From: Pyrus communis
Lineage: Eukaryota > Streptophyta > Magnoliopsida > Rosales > Rosaceae
Direction of reading: 5' to 3'
DNA length: 64,000 bases
Assembly (NCBI RefSeq): GCF_963583255.1
Contig: NC_084811.1
Coordinates: forward strand, 20,107,742 to 20,171,741
The notes beneath the pieces are model-generated. The model was not told where the DNA came from. It did not search any database and saw only the letters and a list, made by a program, of their open reading frames with translations. The position numbers were made by a program, and so were the translations under genes. This document shows, in pieces, positions 36,199 to 47,306 of this stretch (the first letter of the stretch is position 1; each line of letters begins with the position of its first letter).

Positions 36199-38649
36199 AT
36201 GAAAAGATGGAAATTAGAACCTTGCACTGCTGGGATGAAACAAATTTGAAGAAGAGGTTAGAGTTGAGTGACCAAATGCAACCGCAAGATTGACTGATTG
36301 AGTGAGCGGGTAGTGTTTTCTTTTTGCCATGTGCGTTTGGTTTTTCAAAAGTTTACTTATTTATTTTGGAATTAACTTGACTCCTCAACGGATGAGGAGA
36401 AGTTACCTCCTCAATATGCCTTATCGATTTATGCAATTTTGTTCTTATGATCAAAACGGTTTATATTATTAATTATCCTGTAAAGATCATATCTGCAAAA
36501 GAATATTAAAAAAATGAGATCGTTTGTTAATCAAACTAACCCATGCCAATTTGAAACATACTAAAAACAACTTGAAACGTATCAATGCTAAATTAAAACG
36601 TACCCTTTCCTACTTGAAACATACTAATGCTAAATTAAAAGGAGCTTTAATGAAAAGGGTTTAGACCAACAAATATTTAACCAAAAACCATCCAAAAATG
36701 TTATTTAACCAAAAGTGCTCAATATTTAATAAAAAAACCATCTAAAACTATTGTCCACGGGTCAAACTTACAAGCCCCCACTACAAATCTACACTTCTGT
36801 AAATATCCCTAAATGATTTGATATTGTCTTGACTCTTCACCAACCTCAACCCAGCACGAAACCGCCATAATAACTCCCTGTCTTCATATCAAATCGAATT
36901 CTCCCATTTCAAAAACAACCAAATCAAAGTTCAAATCAAAGTTGAAAAATGAAGCATTCATTGGAACAAAGTCACCGAAATAAGTTCAAAGAAGTTTAAT
37001 GGCAGAAACCAGTGAAAAAGTGTCTAGAAAAAAAAAAAAAAAAAGAACAAAAACATAAAACTGTTTTTGGATAACCCAAAACATAAAACTGTTTTTGGAT
37101 AACCCAAAACATAACACTATTTCTGAAAAAAAAAAAAAAAAAAAAAAAAAATCAGATACAGTGTTTGTTTTGTCTGTGCACAAACAAACACTGTATTTGA
37201 AAAGAAAAAAACCAAAATCCAGAAACAACAACTTAAATTTCAAAAACAGTGACTTAGTTTCAGAAACAGTCTATGTTTTAACCTTTGAATGTTTCTTTTC
37301 TTTCATGCATCAGTTGATTATATTTAAGAAACATAGTGCTTATTTTGCTTTGAATCCAAATACAATGACTTTCACTATTTCTTTTCTAGTTTACATTTAA
37401 GAAATAGTGTGTCTATTTCATTTGGATCCAAAAATAGTGATTTAGATTTCAGAAATAGTATTACTTAAAATTCAAAACAATTTATTTTTACAGTCCAAAA
37501 ATAGTGACCCATTGTTATTATTGAATAGCATGCAAATCTCAAATTTATTTTCTGAAGAAATAAACGATGAACTCCACTGACGATGAAAATTGAAAAACAG
37601 TATCTTGAATACACTATGAATAATATCGACGATCACATTTCAACGAAATAATACAAAATATAAATTAAATAGCATGATGATCTATATTTTTGTTTCAAAG
37701 AAAAAGAAGAAAGTCTGCAAAACAACGATGAACTCTATTAAAGATGAAAATCTGGAACTCAACCTAAAAAAGTTAGGGGTTGTAGAAGTGAGGAAAAAAA
37801 AAAAAAAAAAAAAAGGGTTCCTTAATTCAAGGAAAGTGGGAATGTGAGTGGCAAACAAATCAATGGTACAGATTATTTAATCTACACCATTCATTTTTTT
37901 AAAACGAATAATAAAAAAAAAAGAATTAAATCAGAAAATTTTTAGATGTTGCTGGAACGTGTGAGGAGTTGCCCATTTCCTCCAACGTGCAAAAGGGAGT
38001 TGCTGCAAAATTTAAGATGTTGCTGGAACGTGTGAGGATGTTGCTGCAAAAACCTTCCCGGCAACTCCTTCTTCCTCGTCAAACTTCCAAAGACTCTGGT
38101 TCCCTCTCTGTTCTCAGCAAAGAATGGAGCAAGACCGAAGGAAGGCTTCCTCGCTTCTCCCATCACAACACCATCATTTGCGGTTTCAAACCAAAATATA
38201 AAGCCGTAGACCTCTGAACGTTCGCAACTGAAGGAAGGTTGAAACCTCCCCACTTTCCCCAGTCGTTACGTCACCGGTCACAAGCAGCTGCAGCAACCTC
38301 TCCTTCCTGACGCGCCATCCCATGAATTTCTTCGGGGTGGTCTAAACCACCCCGTGAAGTTCCAATCAAATCTAAGTGCTCCGTGCACTAAGCCACTGTA
38401 GCACTCTCAATCCTGCGTAAGTCTTGCAAGTCTTGCGCCAGTAACAAGAAAGGAAGACCTCCAGTTCCGTCGACCGGTCGTGGTCGTCTTCAAAAGCCCT
38501 TGTGTTCTCTCCTGTGAGTCAAAATATGCAGATAGATACCAAAGCATGGAGCTGCCGTGTACCGTTCTCCCGCCTGGAGGAAAATGATATGCTTGGCAAG
38601 ACTTGAACAAGAGGCCAATGTTCTCAAAATCCTACAAAATCCGAAGGCA
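36199..38649. other. AT-rich intergenic DNA with low-complexity tracts
   Basis: No gene seen. Contains A-runs (37027-37043, 37126-37150, about 37796-37814) and a degenerate array in which 'aaatagtga/aaacagtga' recurs between about 37000 and 37510. There is a 24-bp direct repeat (agatgttgctggaacgtgtg...) at about 37944 and 38013, and a perfect hairpin cggggtggt-ctaa-accaccccg at about 38333-38354. Short reading frames here have no recognisable domains. Confidence 0.5.
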
Positions 38650-38654
38650 AAAGC

Positions 38655-39204
38655 TGTTGTGCGGAAGCGTCAACCAAGTGTGAGTGAAAAATAAACCACA
38701 ATAACTGACAAAAGATAAATGGAACAATACCAACAAGAACACCAAGATTTATACTGGTTCGGTAATGCCTACATCCAGTTTGGAGACGACGGAGTATTCC
38801 ACTATAATCAATGAGAACATACAATAGTGTTTATCACTCAATTTCCCAAAGACCCGAATAACCCCAAGCTCACACATTTACAATAGGAAGAGAAAACCAA
38901 AAATACAAAGCAAGACAATTTGAGAAAAATTCTTCTCTATGCCAAATGGCTTCTTGCTATTTTTCTTTCTTCCTTGTTTCCTTGATGTTTTTGAGTTATG
39001 CCTATACCTCCTTTTATAGGCCAAAGGCCTCTCATCAAGTCAAAAGAATTAGGCATAAGTGCATCCATTCTTTGACCACAAATTAGGCATAAGAGCATCC
39101 ATTTTATTTCCCACATGTAGCATGCCAACCATCAATTTTGACCACAAAAGTAGCCAACATCATTTGTTGGTTTTAGACTACTTTGTTTGAGCCAACAATC
39201 AACA
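38655..39204 (-). repeat. Solo LTR (probably copia type) with AAAGC target duplication
   Basis: 550 bp with TGTTG...CAACA ends, flanked by AAAGC at 38650-38654 and 39205-39209. On the minus strand it contains a TATA box in GGCCTATAAAAGGAGG (about 39011-39026). The 'ttatactggttcgg...tgcctacatcca' segment is a pattern I associate with plant copia LTRs. There is no internal region on either side, so it is a solo LTR from LTR-LTR recombination. Confidence 0.85.
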
Positions 39205-39209
39205 AAAGC

Positions 39210-41071
39210 AAGGGAAGAAAGTGAAAGCTCCTCCAAAACTTAGAATGCCATTCACGTGAGCATTATGAACTTGGGCCCCATTAATTGAATATGGTGCATG
39301 AAATGAGCATGGCAAAATGGAAAAGGTTACAAGACAAAGGAAAAGAAAGAAAGGGTGCTCATCATACGGGATTCTAAATCCCATAGAAAGCTATCCAAGA
39401 AACACTCGAGGCTCCTGCCGACTCCCGCCTCTGTCGAGGATTGTCTCTATCACAGACACAAGCAACAAGTAGCAGCAAGATTATGACTTCTCTATCAATC
39501 TCACTTGTAGCCGAAAACCGGCAGGCGTTAACGTAATATTCTCGTGGACAAAATTAACATGGGAGCTGCGTCTTATATGAGTTCCACCAAAAGCTTTTTG
39601 TGCTAGGGATTCGAAAGAGAAGGAAAAATGAAGATTGTAAAGTCTGCAGAAGAAAGCTATAGCAGGAAATAAAAAAATGAAGGAAGTTGTCTTCTAAGTT
39701 GCTAGAAGATTTGACGCAAACAAAAAGAAAAGATGAAATGGAGACAAAATGATAGAAGCTACAAGTCAAAAGTAAAGAAAATAAATAAGTTTTCGTCAAG
39801 GAAAGCTTTGTAGAGTAATCGAGACGACGATACCGTAGTAGCCTTGATGTTCTGGCTTCGCAGCTTTAATAGCTGTTCTTCCTTCTTATTCCACCGAAAG
39901 CCTTGCTGTTAAGATAAGGTAAGTTGATGCCAAAGTAGTGGAGGATTGCAGTAAAAGACAAAAAAAAGGGCAAGTGTGTTGTAGGGAAGTCAAAGCCCCC
40001 TGATCCTTTCACGTGTTTAAACGAGCAAACTATTATGAAAGGCTTGAAGTGGATACAGGATAAAAGAATGATAATATCCTGGGTGGGGATTTCAAATTAT
40101 GGCAAATACCTCAGCCTAATAAAGCCTCTGCACAATGAAGGGAATGAGGCAATCACCTGATGGTTCAAAGGATGAAAGACCCAACAATTAAAAGGGTGTC
40201 TATCTGTTCAAAAACCAAAAAGACAAAGCTAATTCTACATCCAAGCAACAAATACAAGACCACCACGGAGCTACCAATGAAATTGGTAGAGAACTCTAAA
40301 TTGGTGTTGTTGCGGAATAAAAATCTGAAGCAAAGCTGAAGCAAGTTGAACTCATAAAACAAAGTTGCAGTCAAAGGGGGTTTATACTAATTAACAATTA
40401 ATTGGTATAATTTTCCAAGTGAAATCAATGGACATGATCTCCAAAGTAAATTCGTCCATTGTATCAGTTGGCATATAATTGATACAAAATTTCTACAAAG
40501 CTAAATCAAATCAAAATGGCACAAAGCCTCGTCAAATAGCACAAAGTCATTCCAAATCTACGAACTACGCCGGTTTGATTCCGATAAGGGTACGTAAGCA
40601 GTCTGATATCAAATTTTAGATGCAACCGTGAAACCGAAACAAATCCCTGATTTATATAAACTAAATTCACTCCTGCTACTTTGATCAAGTAATTACAAAT
40701 TCTACAAAGAGTAAAAGAGAAGTCTTCAAGCACAAGTTCCTAGACTTCCAATTAATGGATGCTGCTCATGCAACAAAGTTCCTAGTTTTATAGGGAATGT
40801 TGCTCCACATGAGATTGAAGTAAAACAACAATTTTCTATTCACGTGAGCTTTATATTTTTGGACCCCGTGAATAAAAATAGGGTCGGACAACACAAAGTC
40901 ACATCAAGTTTCAAATGACATGAAGCCATATCAAATGGCAAATGGCACAAAGTTGAAGAAAAATCTCAAATGACACGAAACCGTATCAAATATCAAATAG
41001 CACGAAGCCGAAGAAAAATCTCAAATGGCATGAAGCTGTATAAGACTCAAATGGCACGAAGCTACATTACG
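39210..41071. other. Intergenic DNA, retrotransposon-like but unassigned
   Basis: No gene seen. Near 40557-40640 is a block (tttgattccgataagggtacgtaagcag...gatgcaaccg) that resembles a second block at 41490-41580 (cttgatccctcaacgagggtatgtaggcaa...ggtgcagtcac). Both look like the U5-side sequence of a non-autonomous gypsy/LARD family. From 40918, short repeats of the form 'tcaaatggcacgaagc' lead into the 56-bp array. Confidence 0.45.
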
Positions 41072-41465
41072 CTCCAATGGCTTAAAGTCCTCCTCCGCAC
41101 GAGCTAAAACTGCACAAGGCATCAATCGCTCCAATGGCTTAAAGTCCTCGCCCGCCTCGCCCGCACGAGCTAAAATTGCACAAGGCATCAACTGCTCCAA
41201 TGGCTTAAAGTCCTCACCCGCATTAGCTAAAACCACACAAGGCATTAATGCTCTAATGGCTCAAAATCCTCACCTGCATGAGCTAAAACTGCACAAGGCA
41301 TCAAATGCTCCAATGACTTAAAGTCCTCGCTCGCATGAGCTAAAAACTACACAAGGCATTAAATGCTCCAATGGCCTAAAAGTGCTCGCCCGCATGAGCT
41401 AAAACTGCACAAGGCATCAAACGCGCCTTGCCTGCACGAGTTGAAACTGCACAAGACATCAAATC
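41072..41465. repeat. Tandem repeat, about 7 units of 56 bp
   Basis: Units begin ctccaatggcttaaagtcct and end gcacaaggcatcaa. Units 1-3 are best conserved and the last is truncated. Unit 2 carries an internal 'cgcccgcct' duplication. The array is partly open on the minus strand (repeats of MPCAVLARAEEDFKPLE), but I see no sign of a real protein. Confidence 0.85.
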
Positions 41466-42660
41466 CAAACAAGTACCAAATACCAAGGAACTACGAGTGA
41501 CTTGATCCCTCAACGAGGGTATGTAGGCAATCTAGGGTTCTACCTAGGTGCAGTCACAAAATCAAATAAACACCCAAATCCCCAAGTTACGATTTATTCA
41601 TATTAGAATCAAAGGGTATTCCTTTCCCAAAAGAAGGGTTGTAATTAATAGGCGCATAGCCTAGAATGGGTCGAACTCAAGTTAATAAAACCCTCTTCAA
41701 AAGAATGAACGAGGGTGAAATTGTGTTGAGTGAATTATTTGTTTACATATTGTGAACAATTTTTTGCTCAACAAGGGTAAAATCGACAAATCATAATTTA
41801 GTATAGTTGGGCCATTTTTAGTTGGACTACTTTAATATGGATCTCGTACTAATCATTAAACAAAACTTATAACATGGTTTTTTTATTTATTAAAACTAAA
41901 ATTTTTCAAGCCCTTTTCATTAATTTTCCTTTTATTAAAACATATCTATTTCAACTTGAAACATACCAACATATCGGCTAAATTATGTACACAATTCAAA
42001 CTATCCTTTAAAAGGAAATGTACCATTAAATTCTATTTCCCAAATGTACCATGGTCCATGGTATGTGAAAATGATGGAAAGATGAGTATAAAGTGTGCTA
42101 AAACAAAAAAACTTACCCTTTGGTACGGATACTCAGATCAAGCAGTGTGCATAAAATGAAATATGAAGTGAATATGACCGACAAAAAAGAATGGAGAGGG
42201 TTGATTGACCAATCGAGAAAAGCAATGGCATGAAAAAATTGCTAATGGTTGTAGAAGAAGATAGCTCGTTAGTTACTTGTATGGTGTGGAGTTAGGAAGA
42301 CAATATACTTTAGAAGCATAACTAGATCAAGTTTGAGGTGTTCTCAGATTTTTAAAACTTATCTACTACATTTTAGGAGATTTAGGATATTGATATGATC
42401 ATTATTAATGAATTATAGGTAAATTAAATGGCAAATCATGTGATATTGCATTAAAAAGTATTACATATAAAATCTGCGGCACCTTAATTGTTGAGGAAGA
42501 ATGTTTAATTGAATTCATAAAAAGAGCAAATGTTCTATAAAAAAAATTAAAAAATATAGCTCCTATATCAAAGCTCGGACTTTTTAGAAGACGATATTAG
42601 CCAAAAGAGGGATGAGGCTCTTCAAATTCTCTTTGGGAGGATCTTAGATTTCACATCTTA
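41466..42660. other. Intergenic region upstream of SEN54
   Basis: Contains the second retrotransposon-like block (41490-41580), then AT-rich unique-looking DNA. No gene, RNA or clear repeat recognised. Confidence 0.45.
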
Positions 42661-43285
42661 TTGGTTCATTACACATCATGCGACCAACTTACGTTGGGAA
42701 CCGGATCCAGATGGGATCCAAGTCTCGCCCCCGCGCTGTGTTTTCCTCCACCCCACCATTTTCAGTCTCATGCCCCGCCCACCACCCCTGCCCGGGCGTT
42801 TATATCTCCTCTTCCCACCCGTGTTTATCTCCTCCTCCGTCCCCCCAAAACTTTCTCTCTCTATCTGTATACGTATATATTTGTTTCCCTACTTTTCGAT
42901 TTCAGCAGGGAAGGATGTGTTAAGAAGTTTTAATTACTTGAAAGGATCTCCAAAACATTGAAGACTCTAAGCGCGTCTGGAGTTGGTTGCTCGGCTGGGG
43001 TGGGTGGCGCAGGTTTGTCGACTGTCAACCCCTGCACGCCGGCAGCCGTCCAAGATTCACCGGCCAACGGCATCAATAGCAACATTGGCAACTGTCAGGT
43101 ACCATAGACAATCATTCATCAGCTTTTTTTTGTTTTTTGTTTTTAAATTAGTTCTTTTAATCTCCTCATGTTAGATTGATAACACTAAATGGGAAGGCAT
43201 TTGTTGTTTTTTCTTGAAGTGCTAGAACTGTTATTTTCTCAGAATTATACTGTAAAAACAAACTTCTGGGTTGGAATTTGGTATA
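42661..43285 (+). promoter_or_regulatory. Probable promoter and 5' leader of SEN54
   Basis: A C-rich, GC-elevated stretch (42715-42860) with pyrimidine tracts and TATA-like strings (gtttatatctcc near 42799, cgtatatatttg near 42871) precedes a plausible non-coding exon. That exon ends at 43098 (ctgtcag|gtacc). An acceptor at 43242 (ttattttctcag) would join it to the exon carrying the ATG. Several short open frames in this leader have no recognisable domain and could be upstream ORFs. Confidence 0.45.
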
Positions 43286-44718
43286 ATGGAGGTCGCGGAC
43301 CGAGAGAATTACTTAGGAGAGGGTGTTATTGAGGCCTATTCACAAAAATCCAATGACATTGATGAACATGAAGATCACTATGCTTCTGCGTCTTCTTCCA
43401 AGTCGCAATTCAGGTAATTAATTAACTTTATGAAAAAGTTAGAGAATAGCTTGTCTATGTATAGTTCTGATGTTGAGCTTTATTTTCAGGAGAGTGGCAT
43501 TGAAGGCTCGCTGGAGTGATGAGACGGGCATGGCTGAGGTTGTAGATAAAAGGGGTACAATTTGGAGGACCACGGGAATTGTTCGTAGTAGCAAGCTCTA
43601 TTTCTCCATTGAGGAAGTTTTGTAAGTGAAAAAACTATATTTTAATTTTGATTGTTGTCGTAGTGTATGCGGAGTTTCATGCAAATCACTGAAAGATTTT
43701 GTTTAAGTAAAACCGTAAAATATAATAGATTGGACTTGAAGTAATCCAACTATAACAATCTTGATTTCCTTCCATTTCATTGTCTTACTTTCTGCTGCGA
43801 GAAGCCTTAGATTTTGGACATGCTGTTTGTAGCTGAATATATGCCTTTCAATGTCTTGATAGCCTAATAGTTACCTTATGAAATTGTTCCTTTCAATAAT
43901 TTTATGCAAGATTTAAAAAGGTATTGGTATTTGAATGAAAAGGAACAAGTTTAGGCTGCGTATTTGAATGCCAGCTTCAATTGACCAGCACATTTATCAA
44001 AACATGGGACATTTAAATAAATGTAGTGAAACCAATGTTGAGCTGCACATCTATTAGCCTGGGGAGTGATGGTTTTGTTTTGGTGAAGTGAATTTTATCC
44101 TGAATATTAAATTACGGTGTCATACAATTTCCTCTCTTAGGTATTTTTTAGCAGTCTACAAGTCTTTTAGCCAATTATGCAATACTTTTAGAAAATTATC
44201 TACCAAATAACTGGTCATTGCTCCTTTACTGATTAAGTCTTCTTGGTTATCATTTGAGAAATAATTATGCTCATGGTGATGTTGACATTGTAGAAATCTT
44301 GAGATAATTAACCGAAAAAATGTATGCTAGCTTGATCTCTTCTTTGTTTTTCTTTAATTGCCTATTACTATTGGTTTTATATGTATATAATTTGTTTCGA
44401 ATTACTCATAGACCGCATATCGGGGTTTTGGGAAAGTTTTAAGGTTGGTCTTAAAGGGATGCAGTGTAACTATTTTGATAAATTTTCATATTATGGTCTG
44501 GTAAAGGGGTGCAGTGTAACTAGTTGTGAAACAACAGTCTCTTTTATCTCGTCAAATTCCAAAACTGTCTGGGAAAGTGATTTGCTTGGTATGGGACCAC
44601 AATATGAAGGTTTATCAAATTTGCGACGGACCTTGAAATTTTTCCAAACCGTCAATACAACTCCTATGAGATCTACGAAACAAATTTTATACAAATAAAA
44701 CAAATGATGATAAGCAAT

Positions 44719-44755
<37 letters not shown>

Positions 44756-46547
44756 AAGGAAGATTGAGATTAAATTCGAAGGACTTGCATCTTTTCTGTT
44801 AATAGCCTCAAAAGATTTATGTACTAGTCAGCATCAACACGAGTATGATTATTTCTCAAATAATGAGCAAGAATGCTTGATCACTGCGGGAGCATTGATG
44901 GTTCCTTTAAAAGATGATTTTCTAAAAGTTTCACATAATTGCCTAAACACCGTATAGCATGCTAAAAAACAAATACCTAAAGAGAGCAAACCGAATGACA
45001 CCACAATTTAACATTAAGGATAAAACTTCAATGACAGGGATTCAAAAGGTACAAAATAATATAGAATGTGAAATTACAAAATTCAAACCATTAGAATAAA
45101 TTTCATCCGCCTTAGGGACTCTGCCAAAAGCCTTTTCAAAAGCTAATGCCGTTTACATGTTTGGCAATCACTGCCTTGCCGTCTATTGGCAAGCTAGTGA
45201 TGTTGTAAATTCACCAAATTGAAAGCATCTCTTGTCAGCATGATGTAAATGTGAATTCTGGTAATGATCATGAAATTTGTGCATTGTCCCATTGAAATGG
45301 AAGTGTTAGCAAATTGTAACAGTCCTTTTAAAGGTTTTTGATTGAAATAGGGGCTTTGCTTCTTATGGATGATGGTGATATTAGCCTTTCCTTGGAAGAC
45401 ATGTATGTGAAGATTTCAAATGGAAAGCACGGGTGCAGTTGGGAGGAATTTCAAGCTTATAGGCAACTCAAATCTCTTGGTTACATTGTTGGGCGACATG
45501 GCATCCCCTGGTCTATGAAGATTGTGAAGAGTAATCATGAATCTGTTTCTTCTTACGGTTGCCGTGACAATGATGAGGCAGTGGACTTGGATTCAGAAGA
45601 GTTTAGGTCTGTCTTTGGATTGTTCAATGAGATGCAAATTGATGAAGCAAGGCTGGTTTTTGATGTTTATCTCCCAAACAGCAAGTTCAGGAAGTCTTCT
45701 CCTGGTGACCCAAGTTTTGTGCTCTGCTTTACCAGGTATTCGTATTTTGGTAAATTGTAAGAATTTAACGAAGTTGATTCTGTTTGTGATTAGCTGCCAT
45801 TTTTCCTTTTCTTTGAGATATTGATAATCATTATCATCAGATATGCCTACTCTTTGAATAGTCCAAAGACTAAGAGCTCGTTTGGATGTACTTTTAAAAT
45901 GATTGAAAGCGCTTTTGGTGAAAATGTTTTTAGAACCAATCTTTAGTAAAAATGCAAGTAAATCCTACTTAAATGCTTCCTGGAAGAAGCACATAACTGG
46001 TGTTTCTTGCAGAAAGCACTTCAAATGCTTTTAGAGCCCAAAAATAATGTTTTTTAAAGGCGCTTTCAGTCATTTTAGAAGCACATCCAAGCGAGTACTA
46101 ATATTTTGTGAGTATGAACAGATAATTCCTTTATAAATACAAAAACATGTCTAGTAATTAACAGTAATTAACAGATATTGCCACCTTGAAAGTTTTAATG
46201 GATCCCTGTTTATCATATTTGAAGAGTTTAGATTCTTCACCCAATATGAATAGGTGGTAGGAACTGAACATTTGCCCAAACAAATCAGTTGGAACTCAAC
46301 ATTCTTAAAAAAAGTTCTTTCCTAATTCTCTGTATTATTGAATGATCCGATAAGTGTCTCATTCTCATGTAATTATATTGAAATGTACGCTTGCCTTCTC
46401 TCTTTTAGGGGTCATCCACCATCCAAAGCAGACCTACAAGCCCTCGAGAGACGATGCAGGAACATTCCCGTGAAGGTTTGTCATGTGGAGCAGGGGGGTG
46501 TGAGTTTATTTTCCTTTGACAAGGTGGAACTTCCAATTCTTCCTTGA
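43286..46547 (+). CDS. SEN54: tRNA-splicing endonuclease subunit SEN54, 4 coding exons, complete
   Basis: Encodes the structural, non-catalytic Sen54 subunit of the endonuclease that cuts introns out of pre-tRNAs; the catalytic subunits are SEN2 and SEN34. Coding exons with GT-AG borders: 43286-43413, 43490-43621, 45334-45735, 46409-46547, totalling 801 nt (266 residues). An acidic N-terminus is followed by the Sen54 N-terminal domain (residues about 43-130; [42 protein letters not shown], then [15 protein letters not shown]). A C-terminal endonuclease-fold-like segment follows (residues about 175-266; [34 protein letters not shown]). An in-frame TAA upstream in the same exon supports the chosen ATG. 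The frame is kept at every junction. Intron 2 (1712 bp) contains a long inverted repeat and intron 3 a MITE. Confidence 0.93.
44085..44360 (+). repeat. Left arm of a long imperfect inverted repeat in SEN54 intron 2
   Basis: Shares ordered blocks with the reverse complement of 44740-45040, e.g. 'ttttatcctgaatattaaatt', 'cttttagaaaatta', 'atttgagaaataattat', 'ttgatctc'. By eye identity is roughly 70-75 per cent. Confidence 0.7.
44740..45040 (-). repeat. Right arm of the inverted repeat in SEN54 intron 2
   Basis: In reverse complement it matches 44085-44360. The roughly 380-bp space between the arms holds a 105-codon open frame of no recognisable family (44381-44698) and a 34-base A-run (44720-44753). 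Confidence 0.7.
45874..46098. mobile_element. Tourist-like (PIF/Harbinger) MITE in SEN54 intron 3
   Basis: 225 bp. Left tip GAGCTCGTTTGGATGT and right tip (complement) GTACTCGCTTGGATGT extend into imperfect TIRs of about 40 bp. It is flanked by TAA at 45871-45873 and 46099-46101, the 3-bp duplication typical of PIF/Harbinger. No coding capacity. Confidence 0.8.
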
Positions 46548-47298
46548 TACCTGGATTTGGTGATGTTTTATATTACACGAGTCGACGCTACACCAACAAC
46601 ATGTTAACATCAATCTTTGCTAAAAGCATATTTGTATTCTTCAAGTTACTTGAAGCAGATCCTGCATTGTTTTTGTACAACTTGTCTACTTTTGCTAATC
46701 TCCTCAGTTCAACATAGGTTTATTCATTTGATCCCCAAAATAAGAAGAGAGGCTCTTTTCATACGTTGGTAGGTTTTCCTACTTTTCTATTTTTACTAAA
46801 GGAAATTTTGTTCAGTAAATAATTTCATATTTCGTCATAGATAAGTCATACATTCTTTCATCTCCTCCAGGGTTGCTACTGTTTATGTCTCGTTCGCAGT
46901 AGTTGAGATCATCAACATTAGAAACCAAACAGATTCTCAATTCTTCTTCTTCCCGCTCGATGCAAAAGCAGGAATATCAAGAATAGGTGAGGTTAAGGTC
47001 GAATTTGAAGTCATGTCAGAACAAGAGAAACACGAGCGAGAATTCGGACTCATTGAATCTTGACATAGCGATTGAAGGCACAGGCATGAACAGCTGGGTT
47101 GTGTTTGGTTGATGGATTATGCGTTTGTCATGAGCGTTGGTAGTGCAATGCAGATGCAGGAGCTTATGAACATCATGGCTCCAGGTAACTACAGCGCTCT
47201 TGCACATGAGCTCATGTTGAAAACCACTGTCATGCTTAAGGTAATCAACGGCGTGTCGCATTTGTTGGTGAATCTTAGCACAAACGTTTGATAGATGG
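46548..47298 (+). other. SEN54 3' flank
   Basis: Non-coding. Near 46920-47290 the DNA has more even base composition and short overlapping frames on both strands (60-80 codons), without a family I recognise. It could be part of a degraded gene or a long 3' UTR. Confidence 0.4.
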
Positions 47299-47306
47299 CC
47301 TGAATA

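Noticed and set aside
41021..41245. CRISPR-like appearance of the 56-bp array
   Set aside because: Units are contiguous without unique spacers, and the genome is a plant.
42661..42961. Overlapping Pro-rich frames before SEN54
   Set aside because: They lie in the C-rich promoter/leader and look like composition artefacts. At most they are upstream ORFs.
44381..44698. 105-codon frame in SEN54 intron 2
   Set aside because: No recognisable domain. It lies in the loop of an inverted repeat and is flanked by an A-run, so I report it only as part of the repeat.
47016..47291. Opposed 60-81-codon frames downstream of SEN54
   Set aside because: No family recognised on either strand and no splice-supported structure. 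Kept only as unassigned flank.
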